From Trichoplax sp. H2 (Eukaryota > Placozoa > Uniplacotomia > Trichoplacea), in assembly GCA_003344405.1 (NCBI GenBank), contig NOWV01000192.1, positions 62,001 to 126,000 on the forward strand: a stretch of DNA of 64,000 nt, written 5' to 3'. Position 1 is the first letter of the stretch, and every line of letters begins with the position of its first letter. The translations under genes and the position numbers were made by a program. Positions 40,201-48,900 of this stretch are shown here, piece after piece. The notes under the pieces are model-generated. The model made no database searches, was not told the DNA's origin, and saw only the letters and a list, made by a program, of their open reading frames with translations.

Positions 40201-43177
40201 CTGTAAGTATTTCATTTCTTAGAAAAATTAGCAAGAATAAATAAATTGTACAGTGTACATGATTCTATCTCGCTGAAAGCAGAAGCTAATAATATAATTA
40301 CACCTTATGGCAAGAAAAACGTATACCAATAAGCTAATATGTTGGATAATTTGTATGATTGCCTTGAAGTTAATTAAAATAAAATTTTTCTATTAGTTCT
40401 ATTAAATCAAATCCATTAGCGCTGCTAAATGATGTTTCATTTTATGGCTCAGCGGCATTAACAACTGTGTAAGTAAAAATCTTCCTAAGTTTATATTAAG
40501 TAGCATGCTATTAACAATTTCGGCTGTAATTTTACCATACTTTAGTCAATATCCATTATTGAAACGAACTTATAAAGCTCATGTATAAGTTTTCATTATG
40601 CATCTGTAAAATGAAATATATTCTTTGATGATGCGATCAACTTAATTTAATATCCAAGCATAAAATTCAAAAATTTAAGAATGATTGCCTAGCACGCTTC
40701 TGTCTAATACAGACCTTCAAATATTGACAGCTACCTTGCCTATAGCAAGGTGCATCATAAATAGATTTAAGAAGAATCGCGGTATCATCTTACAACCACA
40801 GCAATGTGATAAATATCAATTTATTCCAATATCAGAGTGATCAATAAATAATTAAGGAGTAATATACCGGTAGACTTTATCTTTCAGTCGTTTTCATCCA
40901 TTATCAGAATTATCTATACGAAATTATACCCATATATCAAGGAAGCAGACAGAAATTAATATCAAACGGGCGAGTCATTGCCAATGGGCAAATTACTTCT
41001 AATCTTGAGCTTAACAAACTCGTATTATTCTGCATGTAAACAATTGGCTTGATCAGCTACTACCTTCTTATAGTAGTAGGAATTTACTGAATTAGACATC
41101 ATTTATCGCATAAATGATATAAAGTAAACAAAATTAGCGATGAAATAATAATTTTTAAATTTTAACAGTGCGAAAGCATTCCTAGTAATTTATATCTAAC
41201 GATAATAATTATTAAGTTGGGCGTGTTCGACTTACTCCTCGTATCCAAATTACAAGCTATTACAGTACTTGAAAATTAATCTTTGATGTTCAGTTGTTCA
41301 CATGTTGTGGGTGGTACGCCTATATATTTTCTGAACCATTTTTGGGTAATTTTATGTAGAGACTTTATGCCTAACTCGTTAGGGTTTTTTCTAAATCTTT
41401 TCTATCCTTTTATAATCCAACGTCAACTAGAGCCTCCACACGTGCTTATTTATGCTGTATAGTTCCCGCCAAGATTACAACATGTACGCCAACTCCAGAT
41501 TTAGATTCAGCCTCAAGCTGTGAAAATATACTGGCTCATACATCTTTACAATTAGCTGTTTGGATTATGGGTATTGCAGCGTTTATAGGAAATATACTTG
41601 TTATCGTTATGCATCGCACCAGTAACGATCAGAAAATGACGAAAGCTACGGAACTCGTATTTAGCAATTTAGCCCTGTCAGATTTTTTAATGTCATTGTA
41701 TTTGTTTATTATTGGTGTTGCTGATCTAATGTATCGAGATCGTTACGCTCAATATGCTGAAGAATGGCTTAGTAGTCCAGCTTGTTTTATAGCATCATTC
41801 TTAATATGTACATCAAGCTTGATGTCGGTTATTATGATGTTATTTATCAGTATCGATCGATATACTATTACTGCTAATCCATTTGCATCATCGGATGGAA
41901 GATATAAACGGACTAAAATAGCATTAATACTTGGATGGCTTTTAACATGCACCTTCGTTGGTGTACCAACTATAATGGGTATCAATCAAATTGGAGATAG
42001 ACGTTTACATGAATTCAGTTCTATTTGCTCTCCGAGTAATCTAAACAATCCATTCTACGCTGGTTGGACATTTTCCTTTGTTATAATTCAACTTATTTGT
42101 TGGATTATAACATTAATAGTCTACGTAATGTTAGTAATTTCAGTCAGTAAAACTCAACGATCCGTTCGTAGCAGTGCTCAATCTCGCAACTCTGCAATAG
42201 CGATTCGATTATCATTAATTTTAATTACAGATTTGATTGCCTGGTTACCAATTTATATAGTTTCCGCAATTACCATAATTCAAGGCAGATTAAATGTATT
42301 TACATTACAATTTGCGATCATTTTGGCTATACCACTAAATTCAGCAATAAATCCCTACATTTATACTGCTACTGGGACAGCTTGTTTCAATCGATTAGTT
42401 ACAAGAGGATCGAATAGAAAATCAGCGCAGCCGTCACATAAACAAATCTCTAATTTGCAATTGTTAACGTGCAATACTAGCTCTGTAACTCACGATAAAT
42501 CAGCCATTAATCAAGAAAATGTTGTTAATCAAGAAATGCAAAATCCCGCTGAAACATCTAACATCTGTTATGAAAACAATTGTGATAACTGTGATAACTG
42601 CATGACTGAAGGATCAGTCGGTGAAGTTCATTCTGGTAACAATGAAATAATTAGATGTAATTCTATTTATCAAAGTATCAATTCTTCATTCGCTAGCAAC
42701 CTTTCATATGTATCCGCTGATACTGCAACTATCAGAAATAATGCCGATATAAGCGATGATATCAACCACAAGAGCAAATCAACTCATGATAAAAACAGTC
42801 TTATACCCCATAATGATGTTTCGGATGCTGATCGTATTAATGCTAATGATGACGTAGGTATTATAAATCCTATGTTCTACGATCTTGATGGTCTAAATGC
42901 TAGAGAAGCCAGTCATAGGCAAGAACTTTTAAATAATAATGAGGATACAAAACATCACCAAACAACTGGCGCCCAAGATTTAAGAAAGTTTTGCTACGAG
43001 TTTGTTCCCAAAAAGCCACATAATGCTGTTGATTTGAAGATGAATAGCTGTAATAACATCAGTACACTTTATACAAATATGGAAACAGCTGATTCTGATG
43101 AAGGATTTCATCCTGCTCCATCGTTATCGAAGCTATCCTATCGTGATTTCGTATTAAAAAGGAACAACACATGGTAG
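13145..43177 (+). CDS. Giant LGR-type receptor gene 2 (63 exons, complete)
   Basis: A complete receptor gene spanning about 30 kb. Predicted exons: signal peptide (13145-13208), LRR N-cap (16927-17044), 60 LRR exons (17209 to 40468) and the hinge/7TM exon (41431-43177). Joined they total 6,351 nt, 2,116 residues plus stop, with no internal stop. The N-cap exon begins in phase 1 and every later boundary is phase 2. All LRR exons are multiples of 3, mostly 72 nt. Vertebrate LGRs also use roughly one phase-2 exon per LRR, but have on the order of 10-17 repeats; this one has about 60, so its ectodomain is several times longer than usual. No LDLa module is seen between signal peptide and N-cap. 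The role would be a plasma-membrane receptor with an unknown ligand. The exon model is inferred by eye; single exons could be skipped or missed. Confidence 0.85.
14708..16574 (+). mobile_element. Element C copy 1, split by an insertion
   Basis: In gene 2 intron 1. The left part (14708 to about 14973, starting TGTCACGAAAGTAATCTTCA) and the right part (about 16213 to 16574, CTGTTAAACTATTATTAAGT onward) are contiguous in the copy at 33636-34256. The 1.2-kb interruption is bordered by GTATCT on both sides, a possible target-site duplication, and contains element A copy 2. Confidence 0.65.
15534..16155 (-). mobile_element. Element A copy 2 (inverted)
   Basis: In gene 2 intron 1. Begins TGTCACAAAACAGCTTTGCA and ends TCTAACACTGTCACA, flanked by AATGACGT on the left and ACGTCATT on the right. 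It carries the 63-68 codon frame at 15863-16069 on the minus strand. It sits inside the insertion that splits element C copy 1. Confidence 0.72.
16927..17044 (+). CDS. Gene 2 exon 2: cysteine-rich LRR N-cap
   Basis: 118-nt exon after TTTGCAG. It reads VSPCPQSCSCPIDSVINCQN and onward to TTFPIL. The C-x3-C-x-C-x8-C pattern is the classical LRRNT cap that precedes an LRR solenoid. It joins exon 1 in phase 1 (GCA, alanine) and the first LRR in phase 2. Gene 3 has the same module at 51096-51210. An open frame in another register over the same bases is a shadow. Confidence 0.88.
17209..23703 (+). CDS. Gene 2 LRR exons 3-18: amplified A/B repeat pairs
   Basis: Sixteen exons: 17209-17280, 17445-17516, 17690-17764, 18231-18302, 18627-18698, 19014-19085, 19259-19333, 19701-19772, 19953-20024, 20706-20777, 20954-21028, 21315-21386, 21566-21640, 21890-21961, 22104-22178, 23632-23703. 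After the first (DITGTSIQHI), two types alternate. Type A begins Y-L/I-x-x-N-x-I and has a charged middle (YLHSNRIEAIKDGAF). Type B begins x-L/F-x-x-N-x-L and carries an N/S-S/P-rich segment before F/I (LLNGNLLNSLSSSIFEGL), often 25 residues long. Introns inside an A-B pair are short (mostly 142-180 nt, one of 324); those between pairs are mostly longer (249-681 nt). The type order and intron spacing suggest duplication of a two-exon unit. Donors are GTAAGT/GTAAGC, with GTGAGA and GTGAGT at two exons. Confidence 0.85.
22680..23173 (-). mobile_element. Element B copy 3 (inverted)
   Basis: In the gene 2 intron between exons 22104 and 23632. It begins GTCACGGTACAAACTACCGA and ends GCTAATTTGTGACA, the reverse of the other copies, with internal GGTATTTAAGCCCGGCGG and AAAGGCATCTAAGTCG blocks. 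It accounts for much of the 1.45-kb intron. Confidence 0.65.
24476..26557 (+). CDS. Gene 2 LRR exons 19-25
   Basis: Seven exons of 72 nt: 24476-24547, 24657-24728, 24914-24985, 25901-25972, 26074-26145, 26289-26360, 26486-26557. Each encodes one LRR (RLTNNGIQNL, YIERNRITDI, NLITKISHKSWEG, DLSINAIENF, RLSVNNLAHL, QLHGNDLHII, ILYNNKIEVI). The 24914 exon is weak on its own, with a tryptophan in place of the usual F. It is supported by the gene 3 exon at 61106-61177, which has the same W and the same position in the order. All seven have one-to-one partners in gene 3 (59829 to 62715). The 26289-26360 donor is GTAATA and the 24657-24728 donor GTAAAG. Confidence 0.82.
26558..28017 (+). other. Gene 2 intron with decayed repeat fragments
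   Basis: 1.46-kb intron between exons 26486 and 28018; at the equivalent place gene 3 has only about 0.4 kb. It contains AGTATAAAAGGAGCGAGC, similar to the reverse of sequence within element B copy 4 (about 35220-35250), a GTGACA end near 27726, and a CTACCGTACTTACGGTAG palindrome near 27900. No exon recognised. Confidence 0.45.
28018..29849 (+). CDS. Gene 2 LRR exons 26-34
   Basis: Nine exons: 28018-28089, 28203-28274, 28365-28436, 28549-28620, 28739-28810, 29021-29098 (78 nt), 29343-29414, 29533-29604, 29778-29849; all but the sixth are 72 nt. Examples are NLSWNRIASI, DLSGNRIQAV, YLNNSLIEKI and NLNENEIDHL. Two neighbours carry a cysteine at the position after the LxL strand (ALRVCSFGDI and DLGGCKIKTI), a feature shared with gene 3 exons at 63628 and 63825. 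The 28203 donor is GTAAAA and the 29021 donor GTATGT. Neighbouring exons here are separated by introns of about 90-245 nt, shorter than elsewhere. Confidence 0.83.
29910..30482 (+). mobile_element. Element A copy 3 (decayed)
   Basis: In the gene 2 intron between exons 29778 and 30653. Shares AGAAATATCTATGTAAGGAT, TAAGTCTTTTTGTAGTC and ATGTTATCTTGTTGCAAAGC with the other copies. Its small open frame is broken and the end repeats are diverged (GTAACA in place of GTGACA). Confidence 0.65.
30653..33301 (+). CDS. Gene 2 LRR exons 35-44
   Basis: Ten exons: 30653-30724, 31231-31302, 31461-31532, 31624-31695, 31900-31971, 32074-32148 (75 nt), 32478-32543 (66), 32718-32789, 33048-33128 (81), 33230-33301; others 72 nt. 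Examples are LLASNEISYI, DINNNYLTFL, LLDENQLTTI, YLRSNKIKQV, GLSRNKIRKI, DISQNRISSL and NISGNRLEYI. Length varies more than in the N-terminal half, and cysteines appear in the 32074, 32478 and 32718 exons. No counterpart is visible in genes 1 or 3 within this window, so this block rests on splice sites, phase and LRR pattern only. Donors include GTTAGT, GTACGT, GTACGC and GTAAAT. The intron at 31533-31623 is only 91 nt. Confidence 0.78.
33636..34256 (+). mobile_element. Element C copy 2 (uninterrupted)
   Basis: In the gene 2 intron between exons 33230 and 34413. The left end is a near-perfect hairpin at 33637-33661 (CGTCACGAAA-GTAAT-TTTCGTGACG). Includes blocks AGGATTAGATTGTATCTAAT and GGTCTCGCTCAGTTGAATTC and the palindrome-like AATACCAATTGACTGGTATT. 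Noncoding, about 620 bp. Confidence 0.68.
34413..40468 (+). CDS. Gene 2 LRR exons 45-62 (membrane-proximal block)
   Basis: Eighteen exons: 34413-34478 (66 nt), 35924-35995, 36148-36219, 36359-36430, 36533-36604, 36823-36894, 37023-37094, 37221-37286 (66), 37442-37516 (75), 37646-37732 (87), 37869-37940, 38624-38749 (126), 38888-38962 (75), 39278-39355 (78), 39806-39877, 39963-40040 (78), 40131-40202, 40397-40468; others 72. From 36148 on, each aligns with a gene 1 exon of equal length, except 38624 (126 against 123). Irregular lengths, cysteines (SVLSCN, SPSCSE, SNICGR) and the two-cysteine insert in the 38624 exon mark this part as structurally different from the regular N-terminal solenoid. 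It ends ...SAALTTV, spliced to ASTRAYLCC. Unusual donors are GTTAAG (39963-40040), GTAGGT (36148-36219) and GTGAGT (39278-39355). Confidence 0.84.
34585..35759 (+). mobile_element. Element B copy 4, enlarged
   Basis: Starts TGTCAAAACCAGCTTCGTGA and ends TTCACGGTGGTTCGTATCGTGAC, in the gene 2 intron before exon 35924. At about 1.2 kb it is much longer than other copies. The interior holds a 22-bp tandem array (35311-35414) and a further TGTCAC start near 35017, suggesting a nested insertion. Confidence 0.6.
35311..35414. repeat. 22-bp tandem repeat array, 4.7 copies
   Basis: Unit GCGCGATAATCGCACGATAAAT with small changes: units start at 35311, 35333, 35355, 35377 and a partial one at 35399. 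It is rich in CG and contains inverted CGATAATCG-type motifs. It is the most GC-rich short patch in its neighbourhood and lies inside element B copy 4. Confidence 0.88.
38031..38093 (+). CDS. Candidate extra exon of gene 2 (63 nt)
   Basis: After ATCCGCAG there is a phase-2, stop-free stretch of 63 nt (VFNAADNLKHFSIL, ending NTM) followed by GTATCG. It lies in the intron between 37940 and 38624. A related stretch (NINPDDSFLKDL) sits at the equivalent place in gene 1, at about 4775-4834, but there the phase does not fit. The LRR pattern is weak and the donor poor. It is not counted in the 63-exon model. Confidence 0.25.
41431..43177 (+). CDS. Gene 2 hinge + seven-transmembrane exon
   Basis: 1,747-nt terminal exon after CAACTAG, closely similar to the gene 1 exon at 8331. 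The frame is open upstream of the ATG at 41567, so that methionine is internal to TM1. Motifs in order: AYLCCIVP hinge, FIGN (TM1), NLALSDF (TM2), YRDRYAQYAEEW and SPACF (loop/TM3), SIDRYTITANPF, GWLLTCTFVG (TM4), ILITDLIAWLP (TM6), PLNSAINPYIY (TM7). The helices are nearly identical to gene 1, but the cytoplasmic tail (about 235 residues) is longer and mostly unalignable apart from short stretches. It includes a DNCDNC pair and ends RDFVLKRNNTW. The stop is TAG at 43175-43177. Confidence 0.93.
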
Positions 43178-43355
43178 TTTCTGGATAACAACTAATCAGA
43201 CATCCAATCACAAGTGTCTAGACAATACAAGTCTAATATAAATCGTAGGTGACAAAATTTCCTTGCTGCCTTTCAACCTTTATCTGCCAGTTTAAATATA
43301 TACGCTTACCATTATATACTGTGAAAACATCTATAAAATAGAATACACGCGATTA

Positions 43356-43361
43356 AATAAA
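43356..43361 (+). promoter_or_regulatory. Candidate poly(A) signal of gene 2
   Basis: AATAAA about 180 nt after the gene 2 stop codon, at a plausible 3' UTR distance. In AT-rich sequence the hexamer alone is weak evidence. Confidence 0.3.
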
Positions 43362-43639
43362 TTTATTAGCTAATGTCTTGCACGAATGGATTATAGTATC
43401 AATGTCACAATTTCAACTCTGCAACTAAGAAACGTACAGTAAAAGTCTATAAGTAACTACTGATTCAAAAGCTCTTTCACTAAACGTTAAATGCAAACAT
43501 TGAAATACCGTAAAGATAGAACTTTGATTAGCATAAGCAAATCTACAACTTTTCTTTACACAACTTAACTCAATTTTTCCCGCCCATATAGCAACCATGT
43601 AATCTGTAAGCAACAAGAGTATTATTATTGTTCTACATT

Positions 43640-43850
43640 GGAAGAGACATTTCGAATTGAGATGTTCCTTACATAGCTTTTCTATCAGTAAATATTTTTA
43701 ATCTCTCACTCATACTTAATCTTAATCTAAGCATGTATGTTATCTAGTTCAACTATCATTGGCTAGAACTTGAATCACCTCACTACTATGTATATACATA
43801 ATGAGGCATTACTTATCTTACCTAGCACTACAAATATGGATATTTTCCAT
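43640..43850 (-). repeat. Element E copy 2
   Basis: Inverted copy of the gene 1 intron repeat at about 1565-1830, located in the gene 2 3' spacer. Shared blocks include ATCTTACCTAGCACTACAAA and ACTTAATCTTAATCTAAGCA-like sequence. Confidence 0.6.
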
Positions 43851-46800
43851 ACTAGCTACTACTGCAGTATTAAACTATCCTGCCATGAAGGTATCACCCT
43901 AACAATCGAATAAAGATAAACTCAACTGTCTAGTACATTTAATACACTGAAATGTCATAAGAATTGCTAATTGAAAATTATAAACGACATACCAAGCTAT
44001 AAATTTTGCAAAATAGAAATATTATAATATGATCGGACGTTAAAATCTAGGATCAACCCTTTCCACCATAAAGATACGCAGTTCACTAATTCTATTTTCT
44101 CTTAAATGCCTCTCCACAAGTGTTAGTATACTAGAAATAATCTAGATTATAGTCACTAGACTATGTGATAAAAATTGCTCGTCCAATTTAAAGGTTATTG
44201 AATGATAATCTTGAGCTATCTCATAAATCTAGGGGTAGTAGGTAAGACGACTTATCTTAAGGAACTACCTTTCCAATATTAATGCTATGTTGTAGAAGTG
44301 CTTTCATGCTAATCATGTAGCGTGTTGTTTACAGTCTCGGTATCATATTAAAAGTCGCCTTTACGAGAGAATGTATGCTATAGTAAATCATAATGATTTA
44401 TATTGTAAGTTACAGCAGTAAGTCGGTACCATTCATGCATTGCATTGATTGATATTGAGTGTCTTTAGGACAATGACGGGTTACCGTTATGTCTTTTGAG
44501 TCACTAAGTGGATGTAATAGGAATTCTATCCGTAATATTAAAATGGCAGTAGATACGATGAGGGTTCCGGTAGGAAATCCTTGCCTAGCTCATATTAAGA
44601 GTTGTATTTTATGTTGTAATAAATTCTTTTTCAACTTAAAATTAATAATACGGTTTGACTAAATTACAATCTGTCATGTTTTTAATGTTTTAGTAACGTT
44701 GACCTCCTTTAATTGCATATCTGCTGTTAACTTGCTTTATACTATCTTATTTTAAGTCTAAGTTTAAGAGCTGGTTATTGTTGGTTGTAAGTTATTATTG
44801 TTGTAGACTGTTACTGAGTACGGCTAAAATAAAGTCGTCGCCTAATGTAAGTTATACTTTTAGCTACTATTCCTTTGAGTCTGTCTAGGAAGGTAATTCT
44901 AGATATTTTATGCCTCTTAGACTTTTGTGGCAACTTGCTATACTTTTCAAAACATATCGCAGTAACTGGTATGAATGCCCATTTATAGATTAAATGCATA
45001 AGTCAGTATAATTCTGATATCGACTGAGCTAAATTCATACTATTGATGTTGAGCTTTGTATTGTTTTCTAAACGACTCCAAAGTAAGACTTGTTAGCAAA
45101 TCTAACTGTCAATAAAAACAGTGAAAGCTTTAAAATATTTCCTATTCTGATTCCGTCATTTTACAATTGCAAGATTTTCATTACAAAATTATTAATTTTT
45201 GTGCCATAATAATTAGATATATTTATTAACGTTAGTCTGATATTAGTATGCATGCCATCCATAGTATTAGCTAGCAAACTTTTGAAGAGTATTACTCTTT
45301 TTCTTTACTGCCTTACATTGGTCTAAGAAAGATTCCGATAAATTTTACTTTCGTTGTAACACCGCATGTTCCTATGAAGCTATGATTTAGTCTAAATAAA
45401 GAATGCTAGCCTTTAATTTTTAAATCATAACAGAACCATCACCTTCTTTCTTCTGTGGTGGATTTACTATCGGTATTTAATTTCCTAACGGCCGTATTAC
45501 GTGATAGCTAAAGAATTAATGAAATTAGATAGTGCTGAAATTATTAAAAATATATCCAGTCCAATTTATCATATTTTCTAGGGTAATAAGCGGTCTATTC
45601 AACTTATACCTCTTTATTCCCTGTTTTTCCTGTATTTAAAATTAATTCTTTTTTTCTAGTAGTTTACGTTTTCTTATTTTTTAGTCTCTTATCTGTAATT
45701 TATTTTCCTTATGAAGACTCTTACTGTTCAATTAACTAATCCTATTTTATCTTTGATATAATTTTTAATAAATCAGCGACAGAAATTGATTATTGCGACT
45801 ATGATTACTGAGCCGTTACATGTCCAAGTTTTTAACATAACATATATAATAGACAAACATAGTAACATGCATAGTTGAAACACTTCAAAGATTATATTGA
45901 TGTCGACAGACATTTATACAAATGGAAATAATGACGTGTAATTATTACATCTTTTCACAAGTTTTAAGAGAGTTTTTGGCTATGAAGTAATTTTTTACCG
46001 CTAAATATGGCCATAATTATATCTTTTAGGACAAAAATAGGCTAAGGAAATCTGTCCAATATTCTTATCATTTCTATTTTTCGAAATTTAGTTGGGATGC
46101 TGAAGTAAAGCTTTACAACAGAGCTCTAATGAATTTTTTTAAACTGGGAAAAATTATGTTATAAACTATGTTTTGGTTAGCAATCTGTGATCTCATAATT
46201 GAAATGGTAGTTTTTACTAAGTATCAGCAAACATATCAAATACACAAAATAGTGTAGGACAAAATGCAGAGTCCTTTATAGCTTTTAGCATGTAACTATT
46301 ATTACTTTACCATCAATAATACTTAGAAAGTGATAGTATCTTTAAGTTTTACCCGGCCAAATCATGATGTCTCCATCTTTTCTTCTTCACTACTTCACAA
46401 AGTATTCTATAGATCAATATAGAAATAACCTAGGAGCAATCGCCTAATCTAAGGAAAGGGCGTTCGATAGTCTATTGGGATTGTAAATGAATTTGATTTA
46501 GTAGCAAAGCCATATTCATAGAGAAAGGGGATTTACAACATGACAGTAAAGTAGTGTAATGTAGGTTATAATCGTACAGTTACCGCACAACTTCATGCTA
46601 AAAGATCAGCTGTCAATGCTAATGTCAGAAAAGTAGTCATAGTTGTCAATATAAAATTTTTTTGTTAAGCGATTATGTGATCTTTATAAAATTCGGATTT
46701 TGGGGATTCAGATTCCGGAACTGGTCGGATCTATGTCCGATATAAATTTTGTATTTTAATTTTTGGAAAATGTTGTAAGAGTTGATTTATGAAATTTAAA

Positions 46801-48836
46801 CTTTTCGTTGTGAATTTACAGCTTGGAATTTTATGACGTGACATGAAAGTTACATTAGGAAAGTTTAGTTGAGGAAATAGAGAATAAGATGGCAAATGGT
46901 AGAGGTTGTGTTGATTATTAATTGGTTAGACTGTTATATTTAAGACAAAATCTTGATGCTTAAAGGTTAATTTTTAGACTTTTATAATGTTATAATGATT
47001 AGAAATTATGTTCGAAGTGAAGCTTGATGTATTTTATAGTTAGGTTTTTGATTTTATAGTGTTTTGTAAGGGAATCAAAAGGTAAACTATGTCTGAACTT
47101 TGAATGATTTTTTTATTTTTAAGCGGTTCAAAGTAATTTTCTAAAGTGAATCTTAAGAGCGATTGGTTAATAAATGTTTATTTTAAATCCCACTGACGGC
47201 TCTGCGAAGCCTATAAATGATAATCCAACCAGAAAATTTAGAGTAGAGAGTTAAAAAAGATTCTTTTTAAGAACTTGTTGAATTTTAAAGGCCTTTGAAG
47301 TCGAACTGTAGTAAGTGAAAACGTTCTTCTTTTTTTAAGTTATTTGATTGTTGACAGTTACAGTTCTGTCATTAATTTTTTTATTTGTTCACTTACAAAA
47401 CTTAGAATTAAGTATTTGGAAGGTTATTTAATCTGACTCTCTCTCGTTTTCTTAATAAATTGTTGATTGGTTGTTTCCTTCGTTTTTATTTGTTGTCAAA
47501 GTTGCATTAAGTCGACCAATGATTAAAGAAAGCAGAATCAAAGTTTATTAGAAGTTTAGTAGCTTGATTTCTACACAATTCATTCCATTAAAATAGGACA
47601 CTATAAAAGCCTCAGTTATTGCAATAGGGTAAATTTAACTTTTTAAATAGCAGTAAGAAACACCTATAGCTAAAACTTTTGTTGTTTTGACAACCAAGTT
47701 TAAATTACATAAAAATATTATTGTTGACCAATTGCAAAAAGCAAAACTTATATCATTCCGCGATAAATTACCCATGTTGATACCGACATATGGCTAGTTA
47801 AATCTACTGTATCTAACCATTCTATCTGCAACATAATTAAATTAACTAATTAAGACTGTTGTTTAGTTTTAACAGCAATTGTTATATTTCTGCCTAATCT
47901 AGGCTAAATGTATACTATGGATTCAAGCCAATTATTATATAGTACTAACAAAGATAGCTACTATAATGATTCAGCAGCATATCTGGCTGTTTTGCTCTAG
48001 AAGATAATTATTTACCTGCTGAGTATGAATCCCATTCCGTGAACTACTATACTTATACGAATATATAACTAATGACCTACAATCCATTAGTTAGCTACCA
48101 TAAATTCTAAAAATTTAAGAGTCAATACTTATTGACCCCGGTCGTTCATCTATTTATTAGACATATTGTTCTAATTTGGTGCCATTGACTTTAATAAATG
48201 AATTAACAAAGATTTTAGATATGAGTAACGAAACAATTTCAATTAAATTGGAATATAACATAAGGCGCTGGAATGCATTTAGCAGTGAAATTATTTAATT
48301 GAAGAAACTTGCTTGCTTTTTATTTGCGTTAAAACATATCAAATTTTTGGTTTCACATAATCGATTCGAAGAAATTATTTCCTATGATAGCTTCTTTCTG
48401 AAGCGATAATCATTCGGTAAAGAAATTTAAAATTTTTAATGAATAGTAGCTTTTTATTGATACCTTACTTATATCTAAGTAAATCTAGGTAAGTAGATTT
48501 TGTAAAAAGTATAGCATTTATGAATTTCTATATTTATCAACACCGAAACGATATCTTCTGATTCGCTGCAAAGACAACATCTTTTTTAATCTAAATTTGT
48601 AAAGTAATGAAACAGCATATTCAACGTGACAAAAAATCTTTATAAACTATATCGTAGTTAGGATTTCGAAGCGTAATAGGTATCATGCAAATATTTGCTT
48701 CTTTAGAGCATTAGATCAGCAAAGTCCTCAGTTAAATAAATTGATACAATTTATGAACTATCTGCTGTACTTTCCAGTACTTTAATCTTACCAATTAAAT
48801 CAATTAAAAGGTATCCTGAATAATATACCGATAATC

Positions 48837-48900
48837 ATGGCATTACTATCTATTTTACTTTGGCATTTCGCTTTCCTTTCTGGCTATCTACATGCCTCAG
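48837..48900 (+). CDS. Gene 3 exon 1: signal peptide
   Basis: ATG at 48837 opens MALLSILLWHFAFLSGYLHA, hydrophobic throughout with a small-residue end, as in a signal peptide. Length (64 nt) and phase (1) equal those of gene 2 exon 1. The donor is GTATGA. Confidence 0.8.

Larger units (their letters stand above)
43178..48836. other. Spacer between gene 2 and gene 3
   Basis: About 5.7 kb with no convincing gene on either strand. It should hold the gene 2 3' UTR and the gene 3 promoter. An inverted copy of element E lies at about 43640-43850. The short open frames (43425-43616 and 44811-44999, minus strand) lack domain features and look random. The stretch from about 44000 to 48800 appears to be AT-rich unique sequence. 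Confidence 0.6.
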
